The notes under the pieces: generated by a model
Told to the model about the DNA's origin: nothing
Database searches by the model: none
What the model saw: the letters and a program-made list of their open reading frames with translations, nothing else
Part shown: one piece after another, positions 10,171-19,685 of the stretch
Position numbering within the stretch: position 1 is the first letter of the stretch
How the letters are laid out: each line of letters opens with the position of its first letter
Made by a program: the position numbers and the translations under genes
Assembly (NCBI GenBank): GCA_965247065.1
Contig: CBDFGN010000005.1
Location: 1 to 64,000 of the forward strand
Reading direction: 5' to 3'
Source of the DNA: CBDFGN01 sp965247065
Lineage (GTDB): Bacteria; Bacteroidota; Bacteroidia; Cytophagales; Cyclobacteriaceae
DNA length: 64,000 bases

Positions 10171-11201
10171 ACGTGAGTTCGATATAAAATAGAGTAGTTT
10201 ATTGATAGAAAAAAGGCAGAAAATTAGTATATTAAGTCATTGACAATCAACAAAATAACTAATATTTCTACCTATGTTAACTGCTACTAAAATTACTGAA
10301 ATTTTTTGTTCCATTGACGATTTTTGTCTGGATTTTGTCCCAAAATTGGAAAAAAGATTGCTGGGAAGTAAAAAGCGCAACAAACCTGGTAAGCTTTCTT
10401 TATCCGAAGTAATGACTATACAGGTCTTGTTCCAGATCTCAGGATATCGAAATTTCAAGACCTTTTACAACACATACGTTTGTGGCCACTTGCGCTCCTT
10501 CTTTCCTGATGTGGTAAGCTATAACCGAATGGTAGAACTTTGTAGTGGAAGTCTTCTGCCAATGGCTATTTATCTGAAAACACAAGGGACTGGACAGTGT
10601 ACAGGTATAAGTTTTATAGACAGCACTCCGTTAAGGGTCTGTCATAACAGACGGATCCATAACCATAAAGTATTTGAAGGGTTAGCTAAAAGAGGCCATT
10701 GTTCCATCGGATGGTTCTACGGGTTTAAGCTCCATCTTATCACTGCTGATACGGGTGAAATCATCGATTTTATGCTCACACCGGGCAATGTGGATGACAG
10801 AAAGCCTCTTAAAATTGAACGGTTTATTAAGAAATTATTCGGAAAGCTCTTTGGTGATAAAGGCTACATCAGTAAGGAACTTTTTAAAAATCTGTTCTTC
10901 CGCGGAGTCCATCTGATAACCAAACTCAAACGCAATATGAAGTCCTCATCCTTAACCCCCATCATGGATGCTATAATGCTCCGTAAAAGGGCTATTTGTG
11001 AGACTATCATTGATCAACTTAAAAACATCTTCCAGATTGAACACTCCAGGCACAGGAGCCCAACTAATTTCCTTACCAACCTTTTCTCGGCTTTAATCGC
11101 TTACAACTTTTGCGAAAAAAAGCCCTCAATCAAATTGAACTACCAGGACACCGGTCAACTCTTTCTCGCTCTTTAATCATTCCTTATTGTCGAACTCACG
11201 T
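10171..11201 (+). mobile_element. IS982-family insertion sequence, copy 1
   Basis: 1031 bp bounded by inverted ends ACGTGAGTTCGA and TCGAACTCACGT, flanked by a 7-bp direct repeat TAAAATA (10164-10170 and 11202-11208). One transposase gene fills the element. Apart from flanks it appears identical to the copy at 54967-55997. It is inserted in an amidohydrolase gene. Confidence 0.95.
10274..11176 (+). CDS. IS982-family transposase
   Basis: 300 residues, a DDE transposase that catalyses cut-and-paste or copy-type movement of its own element. Diagnostic family stretches are FIDSTPLRVCHNRRIHNHK (first catalytic Asp), GWFYGFKLHLI, MLTPGNVDDRKPL (second Asp region) and LFGDKGYISKEL. C-terminal RAICETIIDQLKNI carries the expected Glu. 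The start ATG follows the left inverted repeat by about 90 bp. No frameshift is seen, so the gene may be active. Confidence 0.95.
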   Translation: MLTATKITEIFCSIDDFCLDFVPKLEKRLLGSKKRNKPGKLSLSEVMTIQVLFQISGYRNFKTFYNTYVCGHLRSFFPDVVSYNRMVELCSGSLLPMAIYLKTQGTGQCTGISFIDSTPLRVCHNRRIHNHKVFEGLAKRGHCSIGWFYGFKLHLITADTGEIIDFMLTPGNVDDRKPLKIERFIKKLFGKLFGDKGYISKELFKNLFFRGVHLITKLKRNMKSSSLTPIMDAIMLRKRAICETIIDQLKNIFQIEHSRHRSPTNFLTNLFSALIAYNFCEKKPSIKLNYQDTGQLFLAL

Positions 11202-11440
11202 TAAAATAATGATTTGTCCTGTCTTAATTGCTTCCCCTGTTCCGTCAATGATTGTTGCATTTATGAAAGCAATTTTCTTTTCAGCAAAAGTGACATATTT
11301 TTTCAACGAATCGAAAACGCTATATTTTTCCGAGTCATTATTCAATGGACTCTTGCCCTGTGTCTTAACATTTCCACAAGCTCCAATAATTACTAAAATG
11401 ATAAGGATAAATATCAAATTTCACATTTGTTAAATTGCTG

Positions 11441-11575
11441 ATAACGGTCGGCGGCAAAGCGGCGTGCCGTTTCCTTTCGCAGGAGCTTAACCACATTAGC
11501 TAAGATGACGAAAATAGGAGAGGCTACCTATGGGCAAGACTAGGCATGGCGCTTAGGGCGCATGTTATACGGTGC
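11441..11575 (-). repeat. Imperfect dyad repeat, attC-like, between genes
   Basis: The left arm starts ATAACGGTCGGCGGCAAAGC and the right arm ends GCGCTTAGGGCGCATGTTAT. The reverse complement of the right arm resembles the left (ATAAC..., ..AAGCG.., ..TGCC), making a long imperfect hairpin with about 65 bp between the arms. It lies directly upstream of the amidohydrolase start. A second dyad of the same plan is at 13341-13454. The layout recalls integron attC sites, but the canonical core heptamers are not exact. Confidence 0.4.
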
Positions 11576-11802
11576 ATGCCCACTTCTCGATTCCCTCCAG
11601 TAGCACGTCTGGCAAAATTCCCATCCGTGTCAGCCTAATGCTTTTCACCATCTCATTTTGACCCTTTGATTATTTCGTTTTGTTTTTGCCACTCTGGTAT
11701 TCCCGCTCAGATATACCTTTTGTAACCATCATGTTTCGTGGAACTTTTTTTTGGAAAAATATACGCCACAAGTACACAATTTAGCAGATAAAAAAGAAAT
11801 CA

Positions 11803-11996
11803 CTAAAGCCCCATTTCCGCGGATTTAAATATAGCATTTACGGCCTTTACTATTGCTTTTTTAAAACGGCCGCCGGTATACCGGCCGGATAAGCTCCTGA
11901 GGAAATCGCTTTGGCAAAGCCGTCAATGGCTTTGGAGATGATCCGGTTACGGATAGGATTGGTTTCATATTCTTTGTATGTTTTCTCGAAGCTCGG
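11803..11996 (-). pseudogene. Unidentified gene remnant
   Basis: The minus strand reads a clear protein-like string (NPIRNRIISKAIDGFAKAIS, then AYPAGIPAAVLKK). After a one-base change in an A-run it continues as AIVKAVNAIFKSAEMGL before a stop. There is no start codon or upstream part. I do not recognise the family. It lies in the otherwise gene-free 11.58-12.04 kb stretch and looks like the 3' end of a lost gene. Confidence 0.35.
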
Positions 11997-12040
11997 GTAA
12001 CAAGTGACTTTCAATTCATTCCTTGATAACGGCTAGTCTG

Positions 12041-13314
12041 TCATTGTTGACCTATATGACTCTCATATTTCTCAAGTGTGTTCCAAATCGAATAGAATTG
12101 GGTTATGCCTTCTGAATTAATCACTGAAGTGTTTATCATCAGTATTCTTCCAATTTTAGTTTCTGGGTTAAAAAACATATATGCAGCTATGCCTGGATCG
12201 CCACCGGTATGTCCTATGTATCCGGTAGGGGTGAAGCCCATGAAAATCCCACTGTTATACTCGTCATTGTATTTAGATTCATTATTGTAGTCATCCTCCT
12301 TGTCACGACCTGGAAAATGCTGGGATGTCAGCTGCTGTGAAAAAACTTCACTATAACTTTCTTTCTTGAGTAAGGTACCTTCCCCTGATTGTCCTTTTAT
12401 TAATTCGGTCAGATACCTGCTTAAATCAATGACATTGGTTAATAGTCCACCGTCGGGATATGTGATTAGTGAATATTTAGGTAAAGGAGTATTAGGATTA
12501 AGATATAAAACGGAGTGTTTTTTCAAATCAATATCATTAAATGCCCATCCGGAAGATGACATTTCAAGTGGTTCAAGAATGTGCTTGGTAGTGTAATCAT
12601 CAAATGATTCTCCTGTTGCTTCTTCTAAAATATAAGCTGCTAAGGTTGCGCCTACGTTAGAATATTCATGGATGGATCCAGGCTTTGCGTTCAAGTAGTT
12701 GCTCTTTGCATACCACTCACCATCTGAAGAAAGTAATTTCTTTACAAAGTCGCCAATAGACATTCTTTGGTCAGGATTATTGAAATTTTCTACAATTTCT
12801 CCTAATTCATATCTTCCCAAATTTTCATCTTCTTTGAGGATATAGGCTTCAGCATCATAGTATTCTGTGTCCGTGATAGTTGATGTGTGAGTTGCTAAGT
12901 GTCGAATCGTGATAGGGATACTCGGATGGTACGGGTTAACAGCTTCAAAATGAAGGTATTTATTAATAGGATCATCGAGTTTTAATTTTTTTGTTCTTGT
13001 GCCTTTAATAAAGCAATTCCTATTAATGTCTTCGAAACAGAACCAATATTCTGAATGGTATTTGGGGTGTATCCCTTTTTTGTGGATATGTCCGAGAAAC
13101 CAAACCCATTAAGGTAAAGCACTTTGTTTTGATTTGTGATAGCTACCGCAAAACCGTTGATATGCCCCTGTTCATACAATTTGCTTAACTCATTTGCTAG
13201 AGATTCGGCATAGTTATCAGTAACCTCAATGTCCATTGAACCATCTGATTCACGGTTTTTTGAATTGTTGTTGCAAGAAAAAGTGAGTCCAATTAATACA
13301 ATGATTCTTATCAT
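12041..13314 (-). pseudogene. Lipoprotein serine hydrolase (beta-lactamase family), single homopolymer frameshift
   Basis: The N-terminal part (13314 to about 12990) has a lipobox-type signal (LIGLTFSC) and NIGSVSKTLIG (S-x-x-K nucleophile). The second part has YSNVGATLAAY (Y-x-N) and GHTGGDPG. The frame breaks in a run of seven A (about 12985-12991); with eight, AQEQKK runs straight into LKLDDPINKYLHF. The restored protein is about 425 residues, normal for the family. All catalytic motifs survive, so this may be a base-calling error rather than a dead gene. Likely an outer-membrane or periplasmic peptidase or esterase. Confidence 0.8.
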
Positions 13315-13340
13315 GTTCGCGAGTTAATCTTCAGCTCGCT

Positions 13341-13454
13341 GGTAACGGTCTTGATAAAGCGAGTTTGCTATCATTTTCCAAGAGCGTTAAAGTTTCTGCC
13401 TTCTAAAAAGTATCTAATGGCACATAAGCAAATTCACTTTATCTAATTGTTAGT
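13341..13454 (-). repeat. Imperfect dyad repeat, attC-like, overlapping a stop codon
   Basis: On the plus strand it starts GGTAACGGTCTTG, then ATAAAGCGAGTTTGCTAT. The far arm is the reverse complement of ATAAAGTGAATTTGCTTAT, and it ends in TTGTTAG. The arms can form a long stem with about 50 bp between them. On the minus strand the upstream gene's TAG stop (13443-13445) lies inside it and the next gene starts about 27 bp beyond it. This spacing is seen in integron cassette arrays, but no integron integrase is present in the window. Confidence 0.45.
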
Positions 13455-14062
13455 CGCTTTAAATTCGACTTTCTTAACACCGATCAAAAAATTAGAATCA
13501 ACAACTAAGGTGTCGGTTAAATTTAAGTTGGTTATATCTAATTCCTGCCAATCAGTTGTTACATCAATCCAAAAATCCCTTTTTGCCTTAATTTTCACTG
13601 GCATCTGGAAATCTTCCACATCCGCTGTGACCCTGTATTTTAGAGTTTTTTGTCCAATATAGTATTCAAGTACTGGAAGTGAGGCCATCCGTAGATATTG
13701 ATCGAAAACTTTGTCTAAGTCTTTACTCGATTGACCACTAACAAATCTCTCAATCTCAGTTGACGTGACAGTTTGGTGATAGAATTCCTGATTCATCTTT
13801 CTAAGTAAAATTCTGAATTCTTCATCATCCTCAATTATTTCTCTTATCATATGGATTAAAGCCCATCCTTTGAAATACATGTCCGGACCTGCGTCTTCAA
13901 AAATCCCATATGGAGAAATGAGTGGCTGCTCATTTATTATCCAATTTGCTCTTCTTGTAATAAAGAAGTCTTTACCCGTTCCTTTGCCAAATAAATCTGC
14001 TATCACCCAACTCCTCACGATCTCTGGCTGGGCCATATCCCTGGTATCATTAATTTGTCGTC
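13443..14062 (-). pseudogene. M1-family aminopeptidase, C-terminal fragment
   Basis: Encodes RRQINDTRDMAQPEIV to KKVEFKATNN. The stretch MYFKGWALIHMIREII with the following helical region (LRKMNQEFYHQTVTSTEIER) matches the end of the M1 peptidase catalytic domain, after the HExxH zinc site. The zinc-binding HExxH and the N-terminal beta-domain are absent. Coding similarity starts only a few bases beyond the stop codon of the adjacent serine hydrolase, suggesting a recombination junction near 14062-14067. It is probably non-functional. Confidence 0.7.
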
Positions 14063-14067
14063 TCCCC

Positions 14068-15513
14068 TTATTCCGATCTTTTGTGGTACTTCAATCCCAA
14101 GACCCTTTCCCCATCAATGTCTAGGGAAAACCCAACAATTTCTCCCTTTTTATTTCTTTGAAAGGAAGCCGTTCCAAATCGAAATTTCAAATAATCCTTA
14201 GCCAGCATATTTACCGGCAAAATTGAATCTGTGTTCGTATCCGGCATTTTTAATTCTCCATCCTCAATGAATATCCTTATGAAATGATCAACTTCCTGGG
14301 AATAGTAGTACCCCGCATATTGCGTTAGCTCCTCTTGTCTGGGGTCGATTTTTGTCTGTTTGGCTGTCTGCTTGGGTTCATCACCACTTTTTGATTCTGG
14401 TTGATCCACATAATATTCTGAGAGATAAATATCTGCAATTTGAAACGCCTGGGTCCAATCGAATTCGTTAGTATTGGCGAGGCATATAACTGAAAATCTT
14501 CTTTCTGGGAATCTCAGTAAAACAGCTCGAAGGCCGGCATCACCTCCAGCATGCAACACCATAGGTAAACCTTTGTAATTTCCGATGTACAATCCGGAGG
14601 CGTAATATAGCTGCCAATCACCTCCAATATCAGTATTAGGCCCAATTTCCAGCATGGAATCAATAAAACCATTCTCACCGATGTTGCTTTCATAGAAATT
14701 CTGGTCCCACAGCAAAAGATCATCCAAGTTGCTGAACACACCTCCATCCCCAATTGCCATGTCATTATTTGGTATCCTTTCATACCTGCCATCTTCTAAC
14801 AGGGCATAACGAGTAGCTCGATTTTGAATGGTTTTGCCATGATCCCCGCAATATAGGGTAGTGTTCATCTCCAAAGGATTAAAAATATTTTCTTGGGCAA
14901 ACACTTCCAGAGATGTTCCACTGACTTGCTCAATAATCTCTTTTAAGAGCACATAGTTGGCGTTGCTATGAGACCACCGATCACCAGTTGGAAAATTCAA
15001 TTGTTGCTGCCTGAGAATCATTTCCAGAGCCTCCTTGTTGTTATATCCCTCTATTAGCCTTTTCCCTCCAAGTAGGATTAGTTCAGTATAGTCACGTAGT
15101 CCGCTGGTGTGGTAGAGCAAGTGTTCGACGGTGATGGGTATGTCATATTGCCGAAAATTAGGAACGTGTTTATTGATGTTATCAGTTAGTTTAACCTTTC
15201 CTCTCTGAATCAACAGTTGCAAACAAGCGGCTGTGAATTGTTTAGTTACCGAACCTATATTGAAGACCGTTTGATTGGTAATGGGGATACCATAGGTGAG
15301 ATTAGAATACCCCAAAAACCTTTTGTATATAAATTCTCCATCTTGTATTACACCAATTGCCACACCTGGGCTGTCAATCCTATTCAGGTAGCTAAAAAGG
15401 GAATCCACCTTTGCCGATTGATCATCAGCTATTTTCTGAGAATTTCCTTGGCAGGCCAGAAAAAGCCCTAAGAACATTATTGGCCAGTTTTGTTTCACTC
15501 CTTGTTGGTTCAA
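14068..15513 (-). CDS. Beta-lactamase-family serine hydrolase
   Basis: 481 residues, intact. A secretion signal (IMFLGLFLACQGNSQ) with a possible lipobox precedes the catalytic domain: PGVAIGVIQDGEF, NIGSVTKQFTAAC (S-x-x-K), HSNANYVLLKE (Y-x-N equivalent) and VLHAGGDAGLRAV (H-x-G). A C-terminal beta-barrel-like extension (residues about 390-481) is typical of Bacteroidota members. Such proteins are periplasmic or surface peptidases and esterases rather than true beta-lactamases. The start could also be the internal Met of MFLGLF (15477). It is followed after about 5 bp by the M1 fragment. Confidence 0.88.
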   Translation of the reverse strand: MNQQGVKQNWPIMFLGLFLACQGNSQKIADDQSAKVDSLFSYLNRIDSPGVAIGVIQDGEFIYKRFLGYSNLTYGIPITNQTVFNIGSVTKQFTAACLQLLIQRGKVKLTDNINKHVPNFRQYDIPITVEHLLYHTSGLRDYTELILLGGKRLIEGYNNKEALEMILRQQQLNFPTGDRWSHSNANYVLLKEIIEQVSGTSLEVFAQENIFNPLEMNTTLYCGDHGKTIQNRATRYALLEDGRYERIPNNDMAIGDGGVFSNLDDLLLWDQNFYESNIGENGFIDSMLEIGPNTDIGGDWQLYYASGLYIGNYKGLPMVLHAGGDAGLRAVLLRFPERRFSVICLANTNEFDWTQAFQIADIYLSEYYVDQPESKSGDEPKQTAKQTKIDPRQEELTQYAGYYYSQEVDHFIRIFIEDGELKMPDTNTDSILPVNMLAKDYLKFRFGTASFQRNKKGEIVGFSLDIDGERVLGLKYHKRSE

Positions 15514-15733
15514 TCAATCCAGTCACAAGGTAGGAACCAAGCCGAATCACTCCAAGGTCTACAACATAAACAAGCCAACCAGTATAGTATCCTCTTCGCC
15601 CCGGTTGATAACTTCTTCGCTAAAGTCATCCCATTAGTGACTTAAGCGGATGAGTATTGTGTGTTCTTTTCGCCTCTGCAGTGCTATTCCGCTTCAGTCA
15701 ATTTTCTTTATAGAATTCAAGATGACGGGATCA

Positions 15734-16192
15734 TCACTTGTGCCCATAACTGACCACCCGAGAAATCTTCCACTGACCCTCTCTTTTCTGCCAAACATGC
15801 AAAAACTTGAATGTGCCACAGTCCTTGTGACCATCCTCGGTATGGCAAAAGGTATGGACTCCGATTTCTATGGCACCGAAATTTGGTATGGGGTAAACTT
15901 CAAGGCTGCCCTCAACCAATTCCCTGCGCATATCATCATTGCTTTCGAACTGACTTTTGAAGCCCTCAATAGTCTGGCTGTAGGAGGTTAAACCAGCTTT
16001 GTCATGATAAAATTCAAGATCTTCAGTAAATAGCGTTTTAAGCTTATCGAGATCCTTGGTGTTAAATGCTTCAAACAGAATACCGTCAAGGGAAGATATT
16101 TGCCTGTGTAAATCTTGTGAAACTGCCGGTTTTTGATGGGCCTGGGCAAGACATATTGAAACCGTGCAAGTGAACAAAAACATTTTCGTCAT
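15734..16192 (-). CDS. Secreted SnoaL/DUF4440-like protein
   Basis: About 153 residues from MTKMFLF, with a cleavable signal (FLFTCTVSICLAQAHQ). The mature part has the cone-shaped NTF2-like pattern of DUF4440 proteins: LHRQISSLDGILFEAFNTKD, an acidic TEDLEFYHDKAGL loop and a C-terminal WQKREGQWKISRVVSYGH strand. These small alpha+beta domains bind or convert small molecules; the role here is unknown. I prefer the Met at 16192 because it gives a compact signal peptide, although the frame is open to 16219. Confidence 0.8.
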   Translation of the reverse strand: MTKMFLFTCTVSICLAQAHQKPAVSQDLHRQISSLDGILFEAFNTKDLDKLKTLFTEDLEFYHDKAGLTSYSQTIEGFKSQFESNDDMRRELVEGSLEVYPIPNFGAIEIGVHTFCHTEDGHKDCGTFKFLHVWQKREGQWKISRVVSYGHK

Positions 16193-16384
16193 TAGGAAAT
16201 GGCCAGAACAGATTATCATGGGAATTACTTTTTGAGTGTCAATCTCTCAAAAGAATCATTTCCTGTCAAACGAATTGTTGATCTCATAGAATTCGAGATT
16301 GGTAGCGTCTACAAAAGGGGGAACTCGAGCAACAAAATGCTTCCCTCCTCCATTTTTCCCGCTTAAGTTAGAGACTTATCTCCA

Positions 16385-18781
16385 TTACTCATATCTCAGG
16401 CTTTCCACAGGATTCCTGAAGGCGGTGTGGATGGATTGGTACGCTATGGCGATCATGACGACAAATGCCGTAGCCAGGGCGGATTCGACGAAGATCGACG
16501 TGTCAATGTCGATTCGGTAGGCATAGTCCTGAATCCATAGATTCAGGTAATAGCCGGCCAGCGGACTTGCTATTAATACCGCAATCAGGCACATGAATGC
16601 AAAATCCCGGGAAAATAGCGTAAGAATATTGAGTACCGAAGCACCCAGGACTTTTCGGATTCCGATTTCTTTGGTTCTCACCGCAGCCAGGTTCGATGCC
16701 AGTCCATACAGTCCAAAACACCCTATCAGAATAGCCATCAAAGCAAAGAACCGGATCAACCGCATTGTCGTAACCTCAAACTGGTAGAACCTGTTTATTT
16801 CATCATCCAAGAATCCTGCCTGAAAAACATATTTAGGATATACCTCCTCCCACTCTGATTGCACCTTCTTGAGCGTCTGTAACAGGTTTTCTCCCGCAAT
16901 TTTTATTCCGGCATGGGTGTATCGGCTTGCGTTGGTGGCGATCATGGCCGGTTCTATTGGGGCGTGTAACGATTTGAGATAAAAATCCTTGACCACCCCT
17001 ACAATGGGGCCATCCACCCCATACTCTCCGGGGAACAACGATTTCCCCAATATCAGGTGAGGATCTTTCAGACCCAGCCTTCTTGTCATCTCCTCATTGA
17101 CCAGAAACTCTTTTATGGTGTCGCTGGGTTGCAGGTCCCTCCCGGCCACCAGTGCCAGGCCAAAAGTTTTGAGGTAGTTATGGTCTCCGATCCGCGAACG
17201 GATTGGATAGGATTCCCATTCCTGGCCATCATAGCGAAATGAGCCACCGTGTTCGTTGGTGGAAGAGGGACCTCTGAAGCAAAAGCTTATATTAGAAACG
17301 CCCGGAATAGCTTTTATCCGGTTGCTTAGGGCTTCCATCCGATGCGTGTCCTTTTTTGGAATGTTCACCATAAGCACCCCCGCTTGGTTGAAGCCCAGGT
17401 CAGACTGGCTAAGGAACTCCGTCTGCCGGCTGACAACTACAGCCCCTGTGATCAGACCCTGAACCACGATAAGCTGAAAGACGATCAATCCCTTCCTCAT
17501 AGAGAATCCTGACAGGTTCCCAACTCGAATATGCCCTTTCAAGGCCTTAATGGGGGCAACGTTTGTCAGAACCAAGGCGGGATAGAATCCTGCAAGAACT
17601 GTTACTACAAGGGTGGTTGTGATCAAGAAAGCAACCAGGCCATGGTCTTCAAATACATTTAGGGCCAGGTCCTGGTAAATCCAGCCGTTGATGATTGGGA
17701 GAAGAGAATATGCCAGTAGCGTGCCAAGCGATGCCGCGGTAAGGCAAATCAGGAATGTCTCGGTAAGCAGCATTGCAATCAGCTGCTTTTTATCGCAGCC
17801 CAGAACTTTCCGGACGCCGATTTCCTGGGCACGGCTGATAGCTTTAGCTATGGCTAAATTGACATAGTTGATGGCGGCAATGCTAACAAGGAAGATTCCA
17901 ATCACGATCAGGGCATAGACGATGTCGTACCCTACCGAGCCATTATAGTTCGGATTAAAATGGATATCTGACAGCGGTTGGGCATGAAAGTCGAAATACC
18001 TGGAAAACTCACCGAAATGCTTTTCCGATAACGCCCCCATCATTTCATCCAGCCGATCGGCCAGTTCAGGATCCTCTAAGAGCACAAAGGTTTGCACATA
18101 ACTGTTGATCCAGGTCCAATCGTCAGTAGGCGACTTGGGATTCATAACCTTGAAGGTGGGAAGTGAAATGAACATGTCTACCTTGAAGTCAGTATTCGGG
18201 GGATAATCTGCTATGACTCCCCTCACCTGAAGGACATGTTGATTCTCCGCAATAAGAGTCCTTCCAATAGGATCTGACTCACCGAAATATTTCTCAGCCC
18301 ATTTTTGACTTAAGGCCACTGAGTTGGGAGTGTTTAGGGCAGCGTCCGGATCGCCCGATACCCATGTGTAGTTAAATATTTTGAAGTAGCTTGGCTCGGC
18401 AAAGGATATCCCTTTCTGTTCCAGGTACCGGTGAACCTCACCCCTGTCTGTAACCTCGACAGTGATCGTTAATGGGCGGTCCCGTATAATGGTGGCCGCC
18501 TCAATCACCTGTGGGTAATTTGATTTTAATGCTTCCGCCATTTCGTACGGTGTGCCCGTATCATTTTCCAAGCTGCCGTCATCTAGATGGAGGTTGGTTA
18601 CGATCCTGAAAATATCGGCGGCTTTTTCATGAAAGCGATCAGCGCTAAGGTGGAATTTGACAAAAAGAAAAATGATGATGACGCAGGCGATACTTACCGA
18701 AAGCCCAAATATGTTTATGGCCGCATAGGACTTATTCCGGAGCAGGGTCCGGTAAGCGGTTATAAATAAGCCGTAGATCAT
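16385..18781 (-). CDS. MacB/FtsX-type ABC transporter permease
   Basis: 798 residues. It begins with a cytoplasmic RTLLRNKSYAAINIFGLS and TM1, then a large periplasmic MacB_PCD domain (about residues 45-280). Three TM helices of a first FtsX domain follow (with GVRKVLGCDKKQL), then a second periplasmic domain and a final FtsX set containing the coupling loop RTKEIGIRKVLGASV. It ends in the family signature NPVESLRYE. Such permeases work with a LolD/MacB-like ATPase to move lipids, peptides or toxins across the envelope by mechanotransmission. It is co-directional with the ATPase, kinase and regulator genes at 19.0-22.4 kb. Confidence 0.92.
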   Translation of the reverse strand: MIYGLFITAYRTLLRNKSYAAINIFGLSVSIACVIIIFLFVKFHLSADRFHEKAADIFRIVTNLHLDDGSLENDTGTPYEMAEALKSNYPQVIEAATIIRDRPLTITVEVTDRGEVHRYLEQKGISFAEPSYFKIFNYTWVSGDPDAALNTPNSVALSQKWAEKYFGESDPIGRTLIAENQHVLQVRGVIADYPPNTDFKVDMFISLPTFKVMNPKSPTDDWTWINSYVQTFVLLEDPELADRLDEMMGALSEKHFGEFSRYFDFHAQPLSDIHFNPNYNGSVGYDIVYALIVIGIFLVSIAAINYVNLAIAKAISRAQEIGVRKVLGCDKKQLIAMLLTETFLICLTAASLGTLLAYSLLPIINGWIYQDLALNVFEDHGLVAFLITTTLVVTVLAGFYPALVLTNVAPIKALKGHIRVGNLSGFSMRKGLIVFQLIVVQGLITGAVVVSRQTEFLSQSDLGFNQAGVLMVNIPKKDTHRMEALSNRIKAIPGVSNISFCFRGPSSTNEHGGSFRYDGQEWESYPIRSRIGDHNYLKTFGLALVAGRDLQPSDTIKEFLVNEEMTRRLGLKDPHLILGKSLFPGEYGVDGPIVGVVKDFYLKSLHAPIEPAMIATNASRYTHAGIKIAGENLLQTLKKVQSEWEEVYPKYVFQAGFLDDEINRFYQFEVTTMRLIRFFALMAILIGCFGLYGLASNLAAVRTKEIGIRKVLGASVLNILTLFSRDFAFMCLIAVLIASPLAGYYLNLWIQDYAYRIDIDTSIFVESALATAFVVMIAIAYQSIHTAFRNPVESLRYE

Positions 18782-19000
18782 CTCCCTAGGTCTCAGGACC
18801 TAATTTATAGAATTGTCAGTGAATGGCCTTCTGGTTAGCAGTCTAATACAGGGTATCGTGCAGCAGCTCGGATCCCAGCGAGGCCGATAAAACTCACACA
18901 AAAGCTCAAGAAAGCTGGGGAAGTACGGATCCCAGTCTTGAGATGTGCCAGAACATTTCCCTATACGTTGATTGTGACCAGCTTTGACCAGAGAACCATT

Positions 19001-19671
19001 CTAACTCTCCTGGTTTGCAATCAAGCCATCCTCAAGATGAATGATCCTGGATCCATAAGCTGCAAAATTTTCATTGTGAGTCACTTGAAGTATCGTCGTT
19101 CCTGCCTGGTTCAGTTTTTTCAACCAGTCCATTATCATTATTCCTTGATTTAGGTGAAGGTTTCCTGTAGGCTCATCCGCCAATAACAGCTTTGGCTTTC
19201 CAACAATAGCTCGGGCAATTCCTACAATTTGTTGCTGCCCCCCAGAAAGTTGATCGGGGAATAGGTCTCTTTTGGCAACCATTTGAAACTGATCCAACAT
19301 CTCAGCAACCAAACTCCTCCTCTCCTTCCCATTTATTCCCTTATATAAGAGTGGCGTTTCAATGTTTTCGTAAACGGTCAGTTCATCAATCAAATGATAG
19401 GCCTGGAAAATGAAACCCATGAAATTCCTATGTAAATTCGTCTTTTTTTTGCCTTTATAGTGTGCACCGGCTGATCGAAGAAATAATGTTCCCCAGCCGA
19501 AGGCTCATCCAACATACCAATAATGTTTAGGAGCGTGGACTTCCCCGACCCACTTGGACCCATTACAGTTATGAACTCACCTTCATTGACAACAAGATCA
19601 ACTCCTTTGAGGATGAACGTCCTTTGAAACTTCGAATCATAATATTTATCAATATTTATAAGCCTTATCAT
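19001..19671 (-). pseudogene. MacB/LolD-like ABC ATPase, frameshifted and degenerate
   Basis: The N-terminal part has Walker A (GPSGSGKST). The C-terminal part has GFIFQAYHLIDELTVYEN (Q-loop), the signature LSGGQQQIVGIARA and Walker B LLLADEPTGNL. The frame changes in a run of eight A near 19440; one A fewer would join KAKKK to TNLHRNFMGFIFQ. Beyond the frameshift, the signature has Ile where relatives have Arg (QQQRV) and the segment after GNL reads HLNQGIMIMDWL instead of the usual DxxxGxEIM. This suggests real relaxation rather than only a read error. It is the presumed partner of the neighbouring permeases. Confidence 0.75.
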
Positions 19672-19685
19672 GAAACTTTATATTT

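Larger units (their letters stand above)
8955..11417 (-). pseudogene. Imidazolonepropionase-like amidohydrolase interrupted by IS982
   Basis: The N-terminal piece (11417 down to 11202) has a lipoprotein-like signal (LIILVIIGACG) and the strand FINATIIDGTGEAI. The C-terminal piece (10163 down to 8955) has GVHNHLHIP (metal His pair), VTGHFCSIAFEEA, GIDGIEHG, GSGADAGRH and the closing GSIEAGKRADFVIL strand. Removing IS982 and one 7-bp target copy joins IIIL to DNGYFKHIG in frame, giving an intact protein of about 474 residues, so the insertion looks recent. Intact relatives are secreted metal-dependent hydrolases, often acting on dipeptides. A related intact gene is at 47.3 kb. Confidence 0.9.

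Noticed and set aside
12041..15513. Serine hydrolases as true antibiotic beta-lactamases
   Set aside because: The S-x-x-K, Y-x-N and H-x-G motifs are shared by many peptidases and esterases; these proteins have extra C-terminal regions and do not show a class C enzyme layout.
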